Notes under the pieces: generated by a model
The model's database searches: none
What the model saw: the letters and a program-made list of their open reading frames with translations, nothing else
What the model was told of the DNA's origin: nothing
In this document: piece after piece, positions 1 through 7,944 of the stretch
Numbering within the stretch: position 1 is the stretch's first letter
Layout: each line of letters begins with the position of its first letter
Position numbers and translations under genes: made by a program
DNA from: Catellatospora bangladeshensis
GTDB taxonomy: Bacteria; Actinomycetota; Actinomycetes; Mycobacteriales; Micromonosporaceae
DNA length: 64,000 bases
Reading direction: 5' to 3'
Assembly: GCF_016862575.1 (NCBI RefSeq)
Contig: NZ_BONF01000009.1
Location: forward strand, 186,001 to 250,000

Positions 1-385
1 GCCGGGGCAGTTCACCGTCGCGCATGGCGTCCCAGATCAGGGCGGTGGTGGTACCGTCGGTGCGCTGCACGCGGCCGGCGAGGTAGCGGCCGGTGGGGTC
101 GCCCGCGGTGACGGTGCTGCCGGCGTCGTAGCCACCCGGCACCGGCAGCCGGTCGGCCCGGCAGCCGTCCCAGACGCTGGGGAACGGGCTCAGCGGGTCT
201 TCGAACCAGCCGGGCAGCTGAAGTCCCGCGGTCACGGCGACGGCGGTGGCGAGCACTCCCGCGCCCGAGCGGGCGAGGCGGCGGTTGCGGACGTGGCGGT
301 GCCTGCGCTCGTGTACGGCGGTGACGACGTCGTAGCGGGGGGCCTCGTCGGCCAGCCCGTCGAGCAGTTCCCTCAGATCGGTCAT
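1..385 (-). CDS. Membrane-anchored partner of the ECF sigma factor (partial)
   Basis: Partial gene running off the left edge; about 128 codons are visible. It begins MTDLRELLDGLADEAPRYD and has one hydrophobic segment at about residues 40-58, followed by an extracytoplasmic part with a Trp/Pro-rich stretch. Its ATG lies inside the stop of the sigma-factor gene (ATGA, 4-base overlap), so the two are translationally coupled. By position this is the membrane partner or anti-sigma-like protein usual downstream of SigE-family sigma factors. I see no clear zinc anti-sigma motif. Assignment rests on context; the end of the gene is not visible. Confidence 0.7.
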   Translation of the reverse strand, partial: MTDLRELLDGLADEAPRYDVVTAVHERRHRHVRNRRLARSGAGVLATAVAVTAGLQLPGWFEDPLSPFPSVWDGCRADRLPVPGGYDAGSTVTAGDPTGRYLAGRVQRTDGTTTALIWDAMRDGELPR

Positions 386-903
386 GCCCGCACCTCCCGG
401 GTCTCCTTGACGAGCACGTGCAGTTCGGGGGCGACCTCGCGCAGCCGGGCCAGGGCGCGGCTGGTCTGGCTCTTGACGGTGCCGACGGACACGCCGAGGG
501 CCTCGGCGGCCTCGGGTTCGGACAGGTCCTCGAAGAAGCGCAGCACGATGACGGCACGCTGCTTGCGGGTGAGTTTCTCCAGGGCCTGGCGCAGCAGGAT
601 CCGGCGGACGGCGTCGGCAGCCAGGTCGGTGCCCGCCACGCGTTCGGGCACCCGGTCGGTGACGTGTTCGCTGCGCAGGTGGTGGCTGCGCCGCCAGCGC
701 GACACGTGCTCGTGGTAGAGGATCCGGCGCAGGTACGCGTCAGGGGCGTCGATGCTGATCCTGCGCCAGGCCAGGGCCAGTTTGAACAGGGCGTTCTGCA
801 GCAGGTCCTCGGCGGCGTGGTGGTCGCCGGTGAGCAGGTACGCCACCCGTGACCACTGACCCAGCCGAGCCTGCACGTACTCGTCGAACCCGGCGTCTGC
901 CAA
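382..903 (-). CDS. SigE-family ECF RNA polymerase sigma factor
   Basis: A 173-residue group 4 sigma factor. Region 2 is at about residues 8-70 (AYLLTGDHHAAEDLLQNAL, then a core-binding helix with RRILYHEHVSRWRR). Region 4 is at about 110-160 (LTRKQRAVIVLRFFEDLSEP, then helix-turn-helix ALGVSVGTVKSQTSRAL). Length and motifs fit the SigE subfamily of Actinomycetota. The start is TTG at 903, with GGGAGGAG five bases upstream. It overlaps the downstream membrane gene by 4 bases. A possible self-recognised promoter lies upstream. The regulon is unknown. Confidence 0.93.
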   Translation of the reverse strand: MADAGFDEYVQARLGQWSRVAYLLTGDHHAAEDLLQNALFKLALAWRRISIDAPDAYLRRILYHEHVSRWRRSHHLRSEHVTDRVPERVAGTDLAADAVRRILLRQALEKLTRKQRAVIVLRFFEDLSEPEAAEALGVSVGTVKSQTSRALARLREVAPELHVLVKETREVRA

Positions 904-942
904 GGCCGCTCCTCCCGTGCGCCGACGTGCGTTCGACCCTCG

Positions 943-970
943 TAGACGTCAGCCGCGGCGGCAATGGTTG
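943..970 (-). promoter_or_regulatory. Candidate ECF-type promoter of the sigma-factor gene
   Basis: Read on the minus strand, CAACC (966-970) is followed by a 17-base spacer and CGTCTA (943-948). This resembles the AAC/CGTC layout of ECF promoters and would allow autoregulation. The match is short, so it is only a suggestion. Confidence 0.35.
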
Positions 971-1001
971 GCGTGCCGCCGCACGGGTTCGGGCCGGATG
1001 T

Positions 1002-1532
1002 TCAGAAGCGCAGGACGGCGCGGGCGTCGGCGAGCACGGGCGGGGACGCCAGCTGCGCCCAGGAGGCGAACAGGTCGCGGAAGTAGTCGCCATACCGGGC
1101 GGCGACGTCGGGGGCCTGCTCGCACAGGTCGAGCTCGTTGACGATGCTGACGTCGGCCAGGGGGCGCAGCTGGTCGGGGGTGAGGGTCTCGGCGGTGCCG
1201 GTGAACCGGTCGTGGACCTGCCGGGTGCTGGCGAGCTGCCGCCAGGTGGCCTTGCGCAGGGTGGCGCCGTAGCGGTAGACGATCAGCTCGGCGTGCTCGC
1301 CCGCGGCGGCGCGCAGCAGGTCGCGCTCGTCGAGGGTGAGCAGCGCGGTGGCGAAGCCGTCGGTGCCGTATGCGGCGTGGGCGAGCCCGGCCAGGGCGGT
1401 GGCTTCGGGCAGGCCGTGCGCGGCGAGCCGGTCGTGGACGCGTACCAGGTGGGCGTGGAGGGTGCCGCCGGGGTGGGCGATGGTCGCGGCGCCGCGCTCG
1501 CGCAGCAGCGCTTGGACATCCTGCGCGCTCAT
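1002..1532 (-). CDS. Small HD-like (DUF6817-type) protein
   Basis: A 176-residue soluble protein without membrane segments. It starts MSAQDVQALLRERGAATIAH and contains GGTLHAHLVRVHDRLAAHG and ALAGLAHAAYGTDGF, His-rich helices reminiscent of a degenerate HD fold. It resembles DUF6817 proteins from memory; no activity is known to me. No HD dipeptide is present, so a metal-dependent phosphohydrolase role is doubtful. The gene is monocistronic, with a leaderless-type promoter directly before the ATG. Confidence 0.75.
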   Translation of the reverse strand: MSAQDVQALLRERGAATIAHPGGTLHAHLVRVHDRLAAHGLPEATALAGLAHAAYGTDGFATALLTLDERDLLRAAAGEHAELIVYRYGATLRKATWRQLASTRQVHDRFTGTAETLTPDQLRPLADVSIVNELDLCEQAPDVAARYGDYFRDLFASWAQLASPPVLADARAVLRF

Positions 1533-1538
1533 GGCCTG

Positions 1539-1544
1539 ACCCTA
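1539..1544 (-). promoter_or_regulatory. -10 box, leaderless, for the gene at 1002-1532
   Basis: TAGGGT on the minus strand ends six bases before the ATG at 1532, with no ribosome binding site between. This spacing places the transcription start at or next to the start codon. Confidence 0.55.
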
Positions 1545-1626
1545 GGCGCGGGCGGCGGTGGTCCTCAACGGTGTGTGGCGGGGTTCATCGCCGGTGCGGC
1601 GCAGCGGGCCGCACCGGCGTGGGTGG

Positions 1627-2202
1627 TCAGGGGCGGGCGGCGCGCCAGGTCCAGGCGGTGCGGCGGGGACGGCCGGGCAGTTCGCCGCGGCCGGTGCACC
1701 ACAGCAGGACCGCGGCCGAGTCGCCGGTGGGGGCGTCGGGGAACAGCCGGTGCAGCACGAGTGCGGCGAGGCCGGCGGGGATGGTCCAGTCGGCGCCGAG
1801 GCCCTGGGTGATGTCGTGGGTGTGCAGGAGGGTCTCGGCCATGCCCATGGCGGCGAAGCCGCTGGGGTCGCACGGGCCCCAGTGCCAGGCGCGCAGCCCG
1901 GGGTCGGCCGCGGCGAGCGCGACCGACAGCAGCCCGCCGGATGCGGTCATGATCTGCAAGATCTGGGCAACGGTGGCGTCGGGCCGGACCGTCAGGTCGC
2001 ACGGCAGGTATGCGTCACCGGGCGCGGCGGCGACCTGTCCGGCGTAGGCGAGCAGGTCGTGGGCGATGTGCGCGGCGGTGTCGCGGCAGCTCCAGTCGAG
2101 CGGGCCGGCGGGCACGCTCCAGTCGGCGCGCAGGTGCGCGGCGAGCGCCGTGGTGGCGGCGTTCCTGGCCTGGTCGAGGTCGGTGTGGTCGGGATCGCGC
2201 AT
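1627..2202 (-). CDS. MDMPI/DinB-type maleylpyruvate isomerase family protein
   Basis: A 191-residue protein with the helical DinB-like fold of mycothiol-dependent maleylpyruvate isomerases. The N-terminal half has DWSCRDTAAHIAHDLLAYAGQ, with the His that in this family helps bind metal. A second His cluster sits at about residue 128 (TLLHTHDITQGLG). The family uses mycothiol, the actinobacterial thiol, but many members have unknown substrates. It stands alone, divergent from the sugar transport operon. The specific reaction cannot be named. Confidence 0.8.
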   Translation of the reverse strand: MRDPDHTDLDQARNAATTALAAHLRADWSVPAGPLDWSCRDTAAHIAHDLLAYAGQVAAAPGDAYLPCDLTVRPDATVAQILQIMTASGGLLSVALAAADPGLRAWHWGPCDPSGFAAMGMAETLLHTHDITQGLGADWTIPAGLAALVLHRLFPDAPTGDSAAVLLWCTGRGELPGRPRRTAWTWRAARP

Positions 2203-2253
2203 GGGTGGACTGTGTCACGTGCGGGCGGCCCGCCGACACTTGTTTGCGCTGGT

Positions 2254-2422
2254 CCTTGAAACTGTTAGCAAGGTCTTCCGATTGATTTCATTAGATCAGC
2301 GGCCTGTGAACGGGGTCACGCATGCATCTGGTCCTGGTTTGGGCTGATTTTGGGGCGCCGTTTGGTAACGGCCTTGCGGCGAGAGTCGCAAAGACTTTCT
2401 GAACCGGAAACTTCTTGCTAAC
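2254..2422. promoter_or_regulatory. Operator-like palindromes upstream of the sugar ABC operon
   Basis: The 260-base gap before the binding-protein gene is more AT-rich than its surroundings and holds three related motifs. At 2254-2273 is CCTTGAAACTGTTAGCAAGG (CCTTG/CAAGG ends). At 2374-2391 is TTGCG, eight bases, CGCAA. At 2414-2422 is CTTGCTAAC, the exact reverse complement of GTTAGCAAG at 2264-2272. CTTGC-type half-sites are typical of actinobacterial LacI-family maltose regulators. The LacI protein at 5759-6769 is the likely ligand; this is inference. Confidence 0.5.
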
Positions 2423-2463
2423 GTCCCGCGCTGACAGGACAGGCAACCCCCGAGGAGCGAATA

Positions 2464-3762
2464 ATGCGTCGCACCGCCAGAGGGATCGCCGTTCTTGCCT
2501 CCGCCGCCATCGCACTCGCGGTTGCGGCCTGTGGCAACGACGCGACCGAGGCACCCCAGAAGACCGACCCCGCGGCCCTGTCGGCCGAGCTGACGTGGTG
2601 GGACACGTCGGACCCCGCGAACGAGGGCCCGGCGTACAAGCAGCTCATCGCCGACTTCAACAAGACCTACCCGAACGTCAAGATCAACTACCAGTCGGTC
2701 CCGTTCGGCGAGGCGCAGAACAAGTTCAAGACCGCCGCCGCGGCCAAGTCCGGCGCCCCGGACATCCTGCGCGCCGAGGTGGCGTGGGTGCCGGAGTTCG
2801 CCTCCCTGGGCTACCTGTACAACCTCGACGGCAGCGAGCTGCTCGCCGACGAGTCGGACTTCTTCGCGACCCCGATGTCGTCGAACAAGTTCGACGGCAA
2901 GACCTACGGCGTCCCGCAGGTCACCGACTCGCTCGCGCTCATGTACAACAAGAAGATCTTCGCCGACGCCGGCATCACCGAGGCGCCGAAGACCTGGGCC
3001 GACGTGAAGACCGCCGCCGAGACCATCAAGGCCAAGACCAAGAAGGACGGCCTGTTCATCAACGCGGGCGGCTACTTCCTGCTGCCGTTCATCTACGGTG
3101 AGGGCGGCGACCTGGTCGACGCCGCGGGCAAGAAGATCGTCGTGAACTCCGAGGCCAACGTCGCCGGCATCAAGGTCGCCGCCGACCTGGTCAAGTCCGG
3201 CGCCGCGGTCAAGCCGCCGGCCAACGACTCCTACGGCACCATGATGACCCTGTTCAAGGAGCAGAAGGTCGCCATGATCATCAACGGCCCGTGGGAGGTC
3301 AACAACGTCCGCAACGCCCCGGCGTTCGGCGGCATCGACAACCTGGGCGTCGCCGCGGTGCCGTCCGGCTCGGCCAAGGCCGGTGCGCCGGTCGGCGGTC
3401 ACAACTACGTGCTGTGGTCGGGCATGCCGCAGGAGAAGGCCGCCGCGGCCATCGCCTTCGTCAAGTTCATGTCCTCGGCGCAGTCGCAGGCGTTCCTGGC
3501 CGACAAGCTGGGCGTGCTGCCGACCCGCCAGTCGGCGTACCAGATCGACTCGGTGAAGAACAACGCGATCATCGCCGCGTTCCAGCCGGTCGTGGCCTCC
3601 GCCGTGGCGCGTCCGTGGATCCCCGAGGGCGGCCAGTTCTTCGGCCCGCTCGACACCATGGCCACCGAGGTCCTGATCCAGGGCAAGGACCCGAAGGGCT
3701 CGCTCGACGCGGTCGCGAACAAGTACAAGACCGAGGTCGTCAAGGACTACTCCGCGTCCTGA
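2464..3762 (+). CDS. ABC sugar transporter substrate-binding lipoprotein (maltose type)
   Basis: A 432-residue extracellular sugar-binding protein (bacterial extracellular binding protein family 1). A lipoprotein signal peptide ends at AVAAC (Cys23), so the mature protein is lipid-anchored outside the membrane. The body has LTWWDTSDPANEGPAYK near the N-terminus and GAPDILRAEVAWVPEFASLG, features of maltose/maltodextrin-binding proteins. It is the first gene of a binding protein-permease-permease-LacI cluster. GAGGAG precedes the ATG. No ATPase gene is present; actinobacterial importers commonly share one (MsiK). The substrate is probably an alpha-glucoside, but I cannot prove it. Confidence 0.93.
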   Translation: MRRTARGIAVLASAAIALAVAACGNDATEAPQKTDPAALSAELTWWDTSDPANEGPAYKQLIADFNKTYPNVKINYQSVPFGEAQNKFKTAAAAKSGAPDILRAEVAWVPEFASLGYLYNLDGSELLADESDFFATPMSSNKFDGKTYGVPQVTDSLALMYNKKIFADAGITEAPKTWADVKTAAETIKAKTKKDGLFINAGGYFLLPFIYGEGGDLVDAAGKKIVVNSEANVAGIKVAADLVKSGAAVKPPANDSYGTMMTLFKEQKVAMIINGPWEVNNVRNAPAFGGIDNLGVAAVPSGSAKAGAPVGGHNYVLWSGMPQEKAAAAIAFVKFMSSAQSQAFLADKLGVLPTRQSAYQIDSVKNNAIIAAFQPVVASAVARPWIPEGGQFFGPLDTMATEVLIQGKDPKGSLDAVANKYKTEVVKDYSAS

Positions 3763-3770
3763 CCCTCGGC

Positions 3771-3803
3771 CCGAGGCCGGTCCCCGCGCGGGACCGGCCT
3801 CGG
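3771..3803 (+). terminator. Intercistronic stem-loop between binding protein and permease
   Basis: Perfect 14-base arms (3771-3784 and 3790-3803) with a 5-base loop, followed by CCCCTTT. It starts eight bases after the binding-protein stop and precedes the permease ribosome binding site. Such hairpins usually stabilise or attenuate, giving more binding protein than permease. Confidence 0.7.
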
Positions 3804-3845
3804 CCCCTTTCCCGCAGCACCCCTCATCCCCCTCGGAGCACGCCC

Positions 3846-4865
3846 GTGAGCACAGCCACCGCCACGCCGCCGGCCCGGACCAGCCCCCCGCCGCGCGACA
3901 CCCGACGACCCGGGCGGCTGCGCCGCAGCTGGGACAAGCACTGGTACGCCTGGGTGATGGTCGCGCCCGTCGTGATCGTGCTCGGGGTGCTGATCTTCTA
4001 CCCGCTCGGCCAGGGCATCCTGCTGTCGTTCACCAACCAGACCGAGGCCAACCAGCTCGCCGAGATCTGCACCAAGTCGATCACCGGCAGCGAGGTGTGC
4101 AAGCCGAACCCGAACGCGTGGGAGGTCGTGGGCCTGCAGAACTACGCCGACGTGCTGTCCGGCAAGGTCGGCGAGTTCTGGCAGCAGTTCGGCGTGACGC
4201 TGCTGTGGACCGTCAGCTGCGTGGTGTTCCACTACGGCATCGGCCTGGGCCTGGCGGTGCTGCTCAACCGGCCGCTACGCGGCCGCGGGATCTACCGGGT
4301 GCTGCTGATCCTGCCGTGGGCGGTGCCCGCGTTCGTGTCCGCGTTCGCCTGGCGGTTCATGTTCAACGAGCAGTTCGGCGTGATCAACACCCTGTTCGAG
4401 GCGGTCGGCCTGGACCGGGCCGAGTGGTTCGCCGACTGGAAGACGGCACTGTTCACCGCGGTCGTCACCAACATCTGGGTCGGCGTGCCGTTCATGATGG
4501 TCACCCTGCTCGGCGGCATGCAGACCATCCCCAGCGAGCAGTACGAGGCCGCCGAGATCGACGGCGCCACCCCCTGGCAGCGCTTCGTCAACGTCACCCT
4601 GCCCGGCCTGCGCCCGGTCAGCATGACCGTGCTGCTGCTGGGCACGATCTGGACGTTCAACATGTTCCCGATCATCTTCCTGGTCACCGGCGGCGAGCCC
4701 GCCGGCGGCACCGAGATCCTGGTGACCGGCGCGTTCCGGGCCGCGTTCGAGGGCATCCGCAACTACTCGCTGGCCTCGACCTACGGCGTGCTGATCCTGT
4801 CCATCCTGCTGGTGTTCTCGGTGCTGTACCGGCGGGCGCTGCGCAAGCAAGGCGAGGTGTGGTGA
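3846..4865 (+). CDS. Sugar ABC transporter permease (MalF-like)
   Basis: A 339-residue inner-membrane permease. After a Pro-rich cytoplasmic head come about six membrane segments, starting AWVMVAPVVIVLGVLIFYP. The cytoplasmic EAA loop that docks the ATPase is EAAEIDGATPWQRFVNVTLP (about residues 234-253). An extra external loop with two Cys (EICTKSITGSEVC) lies between the first two segments. I chose the GTG at 3846 because GGAG lies seven bases upstream; the reading frame stays open further 5' but only within the preceding gene. It pairs with the next gene to form the channel. Confidence 0.92.
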   Translation: MSTATATPPARTSPPPRDTRRPGRLRRSWDKHWYAWVMVAPVVIVLGVLIFYPLGQGILLSFTNQTEANQLAEICTKSITGSEVCKPNPNAWEVVGLQNYADVLSGKVGEFWQQFGVTLLWTVSCVVFHYGIGLGLAVLLNRPLRGRGIYRVLLILPWAVPAFVSAFAWRFMFNEQFGVINTLFEAVGLDRAEWFADWKTALFTAVVTNIWVGVPFMMVTLLGGMQTIPSEQYEAAEIDGATPWQRFVNVTLPGLRPVSMTVLLLGTIWTFNMFPIIFLVTGGEPAGGTEILVTGAFRAAFEGIRNYSLASTYGVLILSILLVFSVLYRRALRKQGEVW

Positions 4866-4867
4866 CC

Positions 4868-5758
4868 ATGACCGTCACTCCGATGGCCGCCCCGGCCCCC
4901 CAGGCGCCCGGCGCCAACCCGCGCGGCCGCAGCCGCCGCAGCCCCCTGGCCAGCATCGGCCTGCACGCGACCCTGATCGGCGCGTCGCTGATCGCGGTGT
5001 TCCCGATCGCGTGGGTGGTGCTCAGCTCGTTCAAGCCCGAGCAGTGGGTGCAGAGCAGCGAGCTGACCCTGGTCAAGGAACCGACCCTGGCCAACTACGA
5101 GTACGTGCTCACCCAGACGAACTTCCCGACGTGGATGCTGAACTCGGTCGTCATCGCCGCGTGCACGATGCTCATCGGCATCCTCATGTCGGCCACCACC
5201 GGCTACGCGCTGTCGCGGTTCAACTTCCCCGGCCGGCGGCACCTGCTGATGGTGTTCCTGGTGACGCAGATGTTCCCGGTGGCCATCCTGATCGTGCCGA
5301 TCTACCAGATCATGGCCGCGCTCGGGCTGATCAACACCCACGCGTCGCTGGTCATCGCGTACCTGACGATCGCGGTGCCGTTCTGCTCGTGGATGCTCAA
5401 GGGCTACTTCGACTCGATCTCCACGTCGCTGGACGAGGCCGCCTCCATCGACGGCGCCGGGCCGTTCGCCACGTTCTGGAAGGTGATCCTGCCGCTGGCC
5501 CGGCCCGGCATCGCCGTCACCGCGTTCTACAGCTTCCTGACCGCGTGGGGCGAGGTGGCGTACGCGTCGGCGTTCATCCAGACCGACGACAAGTTCACCC
5601 TGGCCTACGGCATGCAGCAGTTCGTGCCGCAGTTCAACGCCCAGTGGGAGTACCTGACCGCCGCCGCGGTGCTGGTCACGGTCCCCGCCGCGCTCGTGTT
5701 CCTGTACGCCCAGCGCCACCTGGTGTCCGGCCTGACCGCCGGCGGGACGAAGGGCTGA
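4868..5758 (+). CDS. Sugar ABC transporter permease (MalG-like)
   Basis: A 296-residue second permease subunit with about six membrane segments; the first is ATLIGASLIAVFPIAWVVL. The EAA loop is DEAASIDGAGPFATFWKVIL at about residues 189-208, followed by the conserved PLARPG. The start is the ATG two bases after the preceding stop, so expression is coupled to the upstream permease. The frame is open upstream, but that stretch is the other permease in another frame. It works with the MalF-like subunit and a shared ATPase. Confidence 0.92.
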   Translation: MTVTPMAAPAPQAPGANPRGRSRRSPLASIGLHATLIGASLIAVFPIAWVVLSSFKPEQWVQSSELTLVKEPTLANYEYVLTQTNFPTWMLNSVVIAACTMLIGILMSATTGYALSRFNFPGRRHLLMVFLVTQMFPVAILIVPIYQIMAALGLINTHASLVIAYLTIAVPFCSWMLKGYFDSISTSLDEAASIDGAGPFATFWKVILPLARPGIAVTAFYSFLTAWGEVAYASAFIQTDDKFTLAYGMQQFVPQFNAQWEYLTAAAVLVTVPAALVFLYAQRHLVSGLTAGGTKG

Positions 5759-6769
5759 GTGGGCACGCGGGCACGCCTGGCTGACATCGCCGCCCAGGCG
5801 CAGGTCAGCCAGGCGACCGTGTCACGGGTGCTCAACGACCGGCCCGGGGCCAGCGCGGCCACCCGGCAGGCGGTGCTGACCGCGCTGGACGTGCTCGGCT
5901 ACGAGCGCCCCGGCCACCTGCACCGCACCGGCGCGGGGCTGGTCGGGCTGATCCTGCCCGAGCTGGACAACCCGATCTTCCCGGCGTTCGCGCAGATCGC
6001 CGAGTCGACGCTGGCCCAGCAGGGCTACACGTCGATGCTGTGCACCCAGACGCCGGGCACGGTCAGCGAGGACGAGTACGTCGACATGATGCGTGAGCGC
6101 GACGTCGCCGGGATCATCGTCATGTCCGGCATGCACGCCGCCGCCGACGGCGACCCGGGCCGCTACCACCGGCTGACCACCGACGGGGTGCCGCTGGTGC
6201 TGGTCAACGGCTACCTGCCCGGGGTCGCGGCGCCGTTCGTGTCGTGCGACGAGCACGCCGCGGCGGAGCTGGCCGTGGCGCACCTGGCCTCGCTCGGGCA
6301 CCGGCGCATCGGGCTGATCTGCGGCCCGCGCCGGTTCACCCCGACCCGGCGCAAGGTCGCCGGGTTCGCCCAGGCGATGACCGGCCTGCGCGACGGCGAC
6401 CTCGAAGACCTGATCGAGATCGCGCCGTTCGGCGTCGAGGGCGGCCACGGCGCCGCCCTGCGGCTGCTTGAACGCGGCGTGAGCGCGGTGCTGTGCGGAT
6501 CGGACCTGATGGCGCTGGGCGCGATCCGGGCCGTACGCGAGCGGGGCCTGTCCGTGCCCGCCGACGTGTCGGTCGTCGGCTTCGACGACTCGCTGCTGAT
6601 GGCGTACACCGACCCGCCGCTGACCACGCTGCGCCAGCCGGTCCGGGCCATGGCCCAGGCCGCGGTGCGGGCGCTGCTCGACGAGATCGGCGGCTACGCG
6701 GCCCCCCACAGCGAGTACATGTTCCGGCCCGAACTGGTGGTGCGCGGCTCCACGGCGGCGCTGCGCTGA
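5759..6769 (+). CDS. LacI-family transcriptional repressor
   Basis: A 336-residue regulator. The DNA-binding domain is LADIAAQAQVSQATVSRVLN at about residues 6-25, then the hinge. A periplasmic-binding-protein-like effector domain follows from GLVGLILPELDNPIFPAFA, ending with SVVGFDDSLLMAYTDPPLTT and LRQP, classic LacI/GalR C-terminal motifs. The GTG start abuts the TGA of the permease (TGAGTG), so it is the last gene of the transport operon and probably controls it through the upstream palindromes. The inducer is probably the imported sugar or a derivative. Confidence 0.92.
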   Translation: MGTRARLADIAAQAQVSQATVSRVLNDRPGASAATRQAVLTALDVLGYERPGHLHRTGAGLVGLILPELDNPIFPAFAQIAESTLAQQGYTSMLCTQTPGTVSEDEYVDMMRERDVAGIIVMSGMHAAADGDPGRYHRLTTDGVPLVLVNGYLPGVAAPFVSCDEHAAAELAVAHLASLGHRRIGLICGPRRFTPTRRKVAGFAQAMTGLRDGDLEDLIEIAPFGVEGGHGAALRLLERGVSAVLCGSDLMALGAIRAVRERGLSVPADVSVVGFDDSLLMAYTDPPLTTLRQPVRAMAQAAVRALLDEIGGYAAPHSEYMFRPELVVRGSTAALR

Positions 6770-6790
6770 CAACGTTCCGCGCGGCGTGCT

Positions 6791-6796
6791 TAGGAT
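6791..6796 (+). promoter_or_regulatory. -10 box, leaderless, for the FKBP gene
   Basis: TAGGAT ends seven bases before the ATG at 6804. This decides the start: the alternative ATG at 6795 would lie inside the box. Confidence 0.6.
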
Positions 6797-6803
6797 GGCG
6801 AAC

Positions 6804-7175
6804 ATGACCTTGAGCAGACCGACCATCGACTTCCCCGAGGGCGCGCCTCCCGCCGAGCTGGAGATCACCGACCTGGTGGTGGGCGACGGCGAGGAGGCCA
6901 CGCCCGGCCGCACCGTGGCCGTGCACTACCTCGGCGTCACCTTCCAGGGCGAGGAGTTCGACGCCTCCTGGAACCGCGGCTCCCCGTTCCAGTTCCAGCT
7001 CGGCGCGGGCCGCGTCATCGCCGGCTGGGACCAGGGCGTGGCCGGCATGCGCGTAGGCGGCCGCCGCAAGCTGGTGATCCCGCCCCACCTCGCCTACGGC
7101 AACCGCGGCGCCGGCGGCGTCATCAAACCCGGCGACACGTTGATCTTCGTCGTAGACCTCCTCAAGGTCTACTGA
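6804..7175 (+). CDS. FKBP-type peptidyl-prolyl cis-trans isomerase
   Basis: A 123-residue single-domain FKBP that speeds proline isomerisation in protein folding. It has the conserved core VAVHYLGVTFQGEEFDASW, then FQLGAGRVIAGWDQGVAGM and RRKLVIPPHLAYGNRGAGG, ending GDTLIFVVDLLKV. Length matches small cytoplasmic actinobacterial FKBPs. There is no signal peptide. It is a solitary gene with a leaderless promoter. Confidence 0.95.
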   Translation: MTLSRPTIDFPEGAPPAELEITDLVVGDGEEATPGRTVAVHYLGVTFQGEEFDASWNRGSPFQFQLGAGRVIAGWDQGVAGMRVGGRRKLVIPPHLAYGNRGAGGVIKPGDTLIFVVDLLKVY

Positions 7176-7196
7176 CCCCACCCCCTCTCCCCCGCC

Positions 7197-7276
7197 GATC
7201 TTGCGCGGACTGTGGGTACGACACGCCTGTTCCGGGCATATCGGCAACAGTTCACGCAAGATCGACGGGATCTTGG
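7197..7276. repeat. Palindromic dispersed element, copy 1
   Basis: An about 80-base intergenic element starting GATCTTGCGCGGACTGTGGG and ending in CGCAAGATCGACGGGATCTT. Its two ends are inverted (GATCTTGCG/CGCAAGATC). A near-identical copy occurs at 46045-46139, which also keeps the outer arms that are degraded here. It contains no gene and lies between two codirectional genes. It may be a REP- or MITE-type sequence. Confidence 0.75.
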
Positions 7277-7303
7277 GGGCGCGCGGCGGGGAGGGCTTCG
7301 CGG

Positions 7304-7309
7304 TAGGGT
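7304..7309 (+). promoter_or_regulatory. -10 box, leaderless, for the P-loop gene
   Basis: TAGGGT ends six bases before the GTG at 7316; no Shine-Dalgarno sequence is present. Confidence 0.55.
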
Positions 7310-7315
7310 ACGGCG

Positions 7316-7906
7316 GTGCCGTTGCTGAGCGTCGATGATCCGTTGCCCTGGGTGCCCCAGCGGGTGCTGGTGGCGGGGACGTCGGGGTCGGGCAAGACGA
7401 CGCTGAGCACGGCGGTCGCCGAGGTGCTGGGACTGCCGCGGGTGGAGCTGGACGCGCTGCACCACGGGACGGGCTGGCAGCCGCGTCCCACCTTCGCCGC
7501 CGAGGTCGCCGCGTTCGTGGCGCAGCCGCGCTGGGTGACCGAGTGGCAGTACACGAACAAGCTCGGCGACCTGCTCAGCGGCCGGGCCGACACGGTGCTG
7601 TGGCTGGACCACCCGCGGCGGCTGACGATGTGGCAGGTCACCCGGCGCACGGTGCTGCGCCGCTGGCGCCGCGAGCAGCTGTGGAACGGCAACACCGAGG
7701 GGCCGCTGCGCACCGTGTTCACCGATCCCGAGCACGTGATCCGGTGGGCGTGGCGCACCCACGGCCAGCCGGGCCGGCGGGTGGCGGGGCTGCTGGAGTC
7801 CCGCGGCGAGCAGGTCGCGGTGGTGCGGCTGCGCGGGCGGGCCCAGGTCCAGCGGTGGGTACGCAGGCTGCGCGAGGGCTCGCTGCTCAGCCCTGACCTG
7901 CAGTAG
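7316..7906 (+). CDS. P-loop NTPase, adenylate-kinase/topology-modulation-like
   Basis: A 196-residue protein with Walker A VAGTSGSGKTTLS at about residues 19-31, and VELDALHHGTGWQPRP, where the Asp-Ala-Leu-His pattern resembles small kinases of the FlaR/topology-modulation group. VTEWQYTNKLGDLL and TVLWLDHPRR follow (Walker B-like strand). These proteins probably phosphorylate small molecules or nucleotides, but the substrate is unknown. The GTG start is supported by the leaderless -10 box. No operon partner is evident. Confidence 0.82.
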   Translation: MPLLSVDDPLPWVPQRVLVAGTSGSGKTTLSTAVAEVLGLPRVELDALHHGTGWQPRPTFAAEVAAFVAQPRWVTEWQYTNKLGDLLSGRADTVLWLDHPRRLTMWQVTRRTVLRRWRREQLWNGNTEGPLRTVFTDPEHVIRWAWRTHGQPGRRVAGLLESRGEQVAVVRLRGRAQVQRWVRRLREGSLLSPDLQ

Positions 7907-7931
7907 CACCTGCGAAGGCGGGCAAAGCGCC

Positions 7932-7937
7932 TAAACT
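7932..7937 (+). promoter_or_regulatory. -10 box, leaderless, for the GPP34 gene
   Basis: TAAACT ends seven bases before the ATG at 7945. Confidence 0.55.
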
Positions 7938-7944
7938 CGGGCTT

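Noticed and set aside
3291-3845. Upstream in-frame extension of the MalF-like permease
   Set aside because: It runs inside the binding-protein gene; the GTG at 3846 has a proper ribosome binding site.
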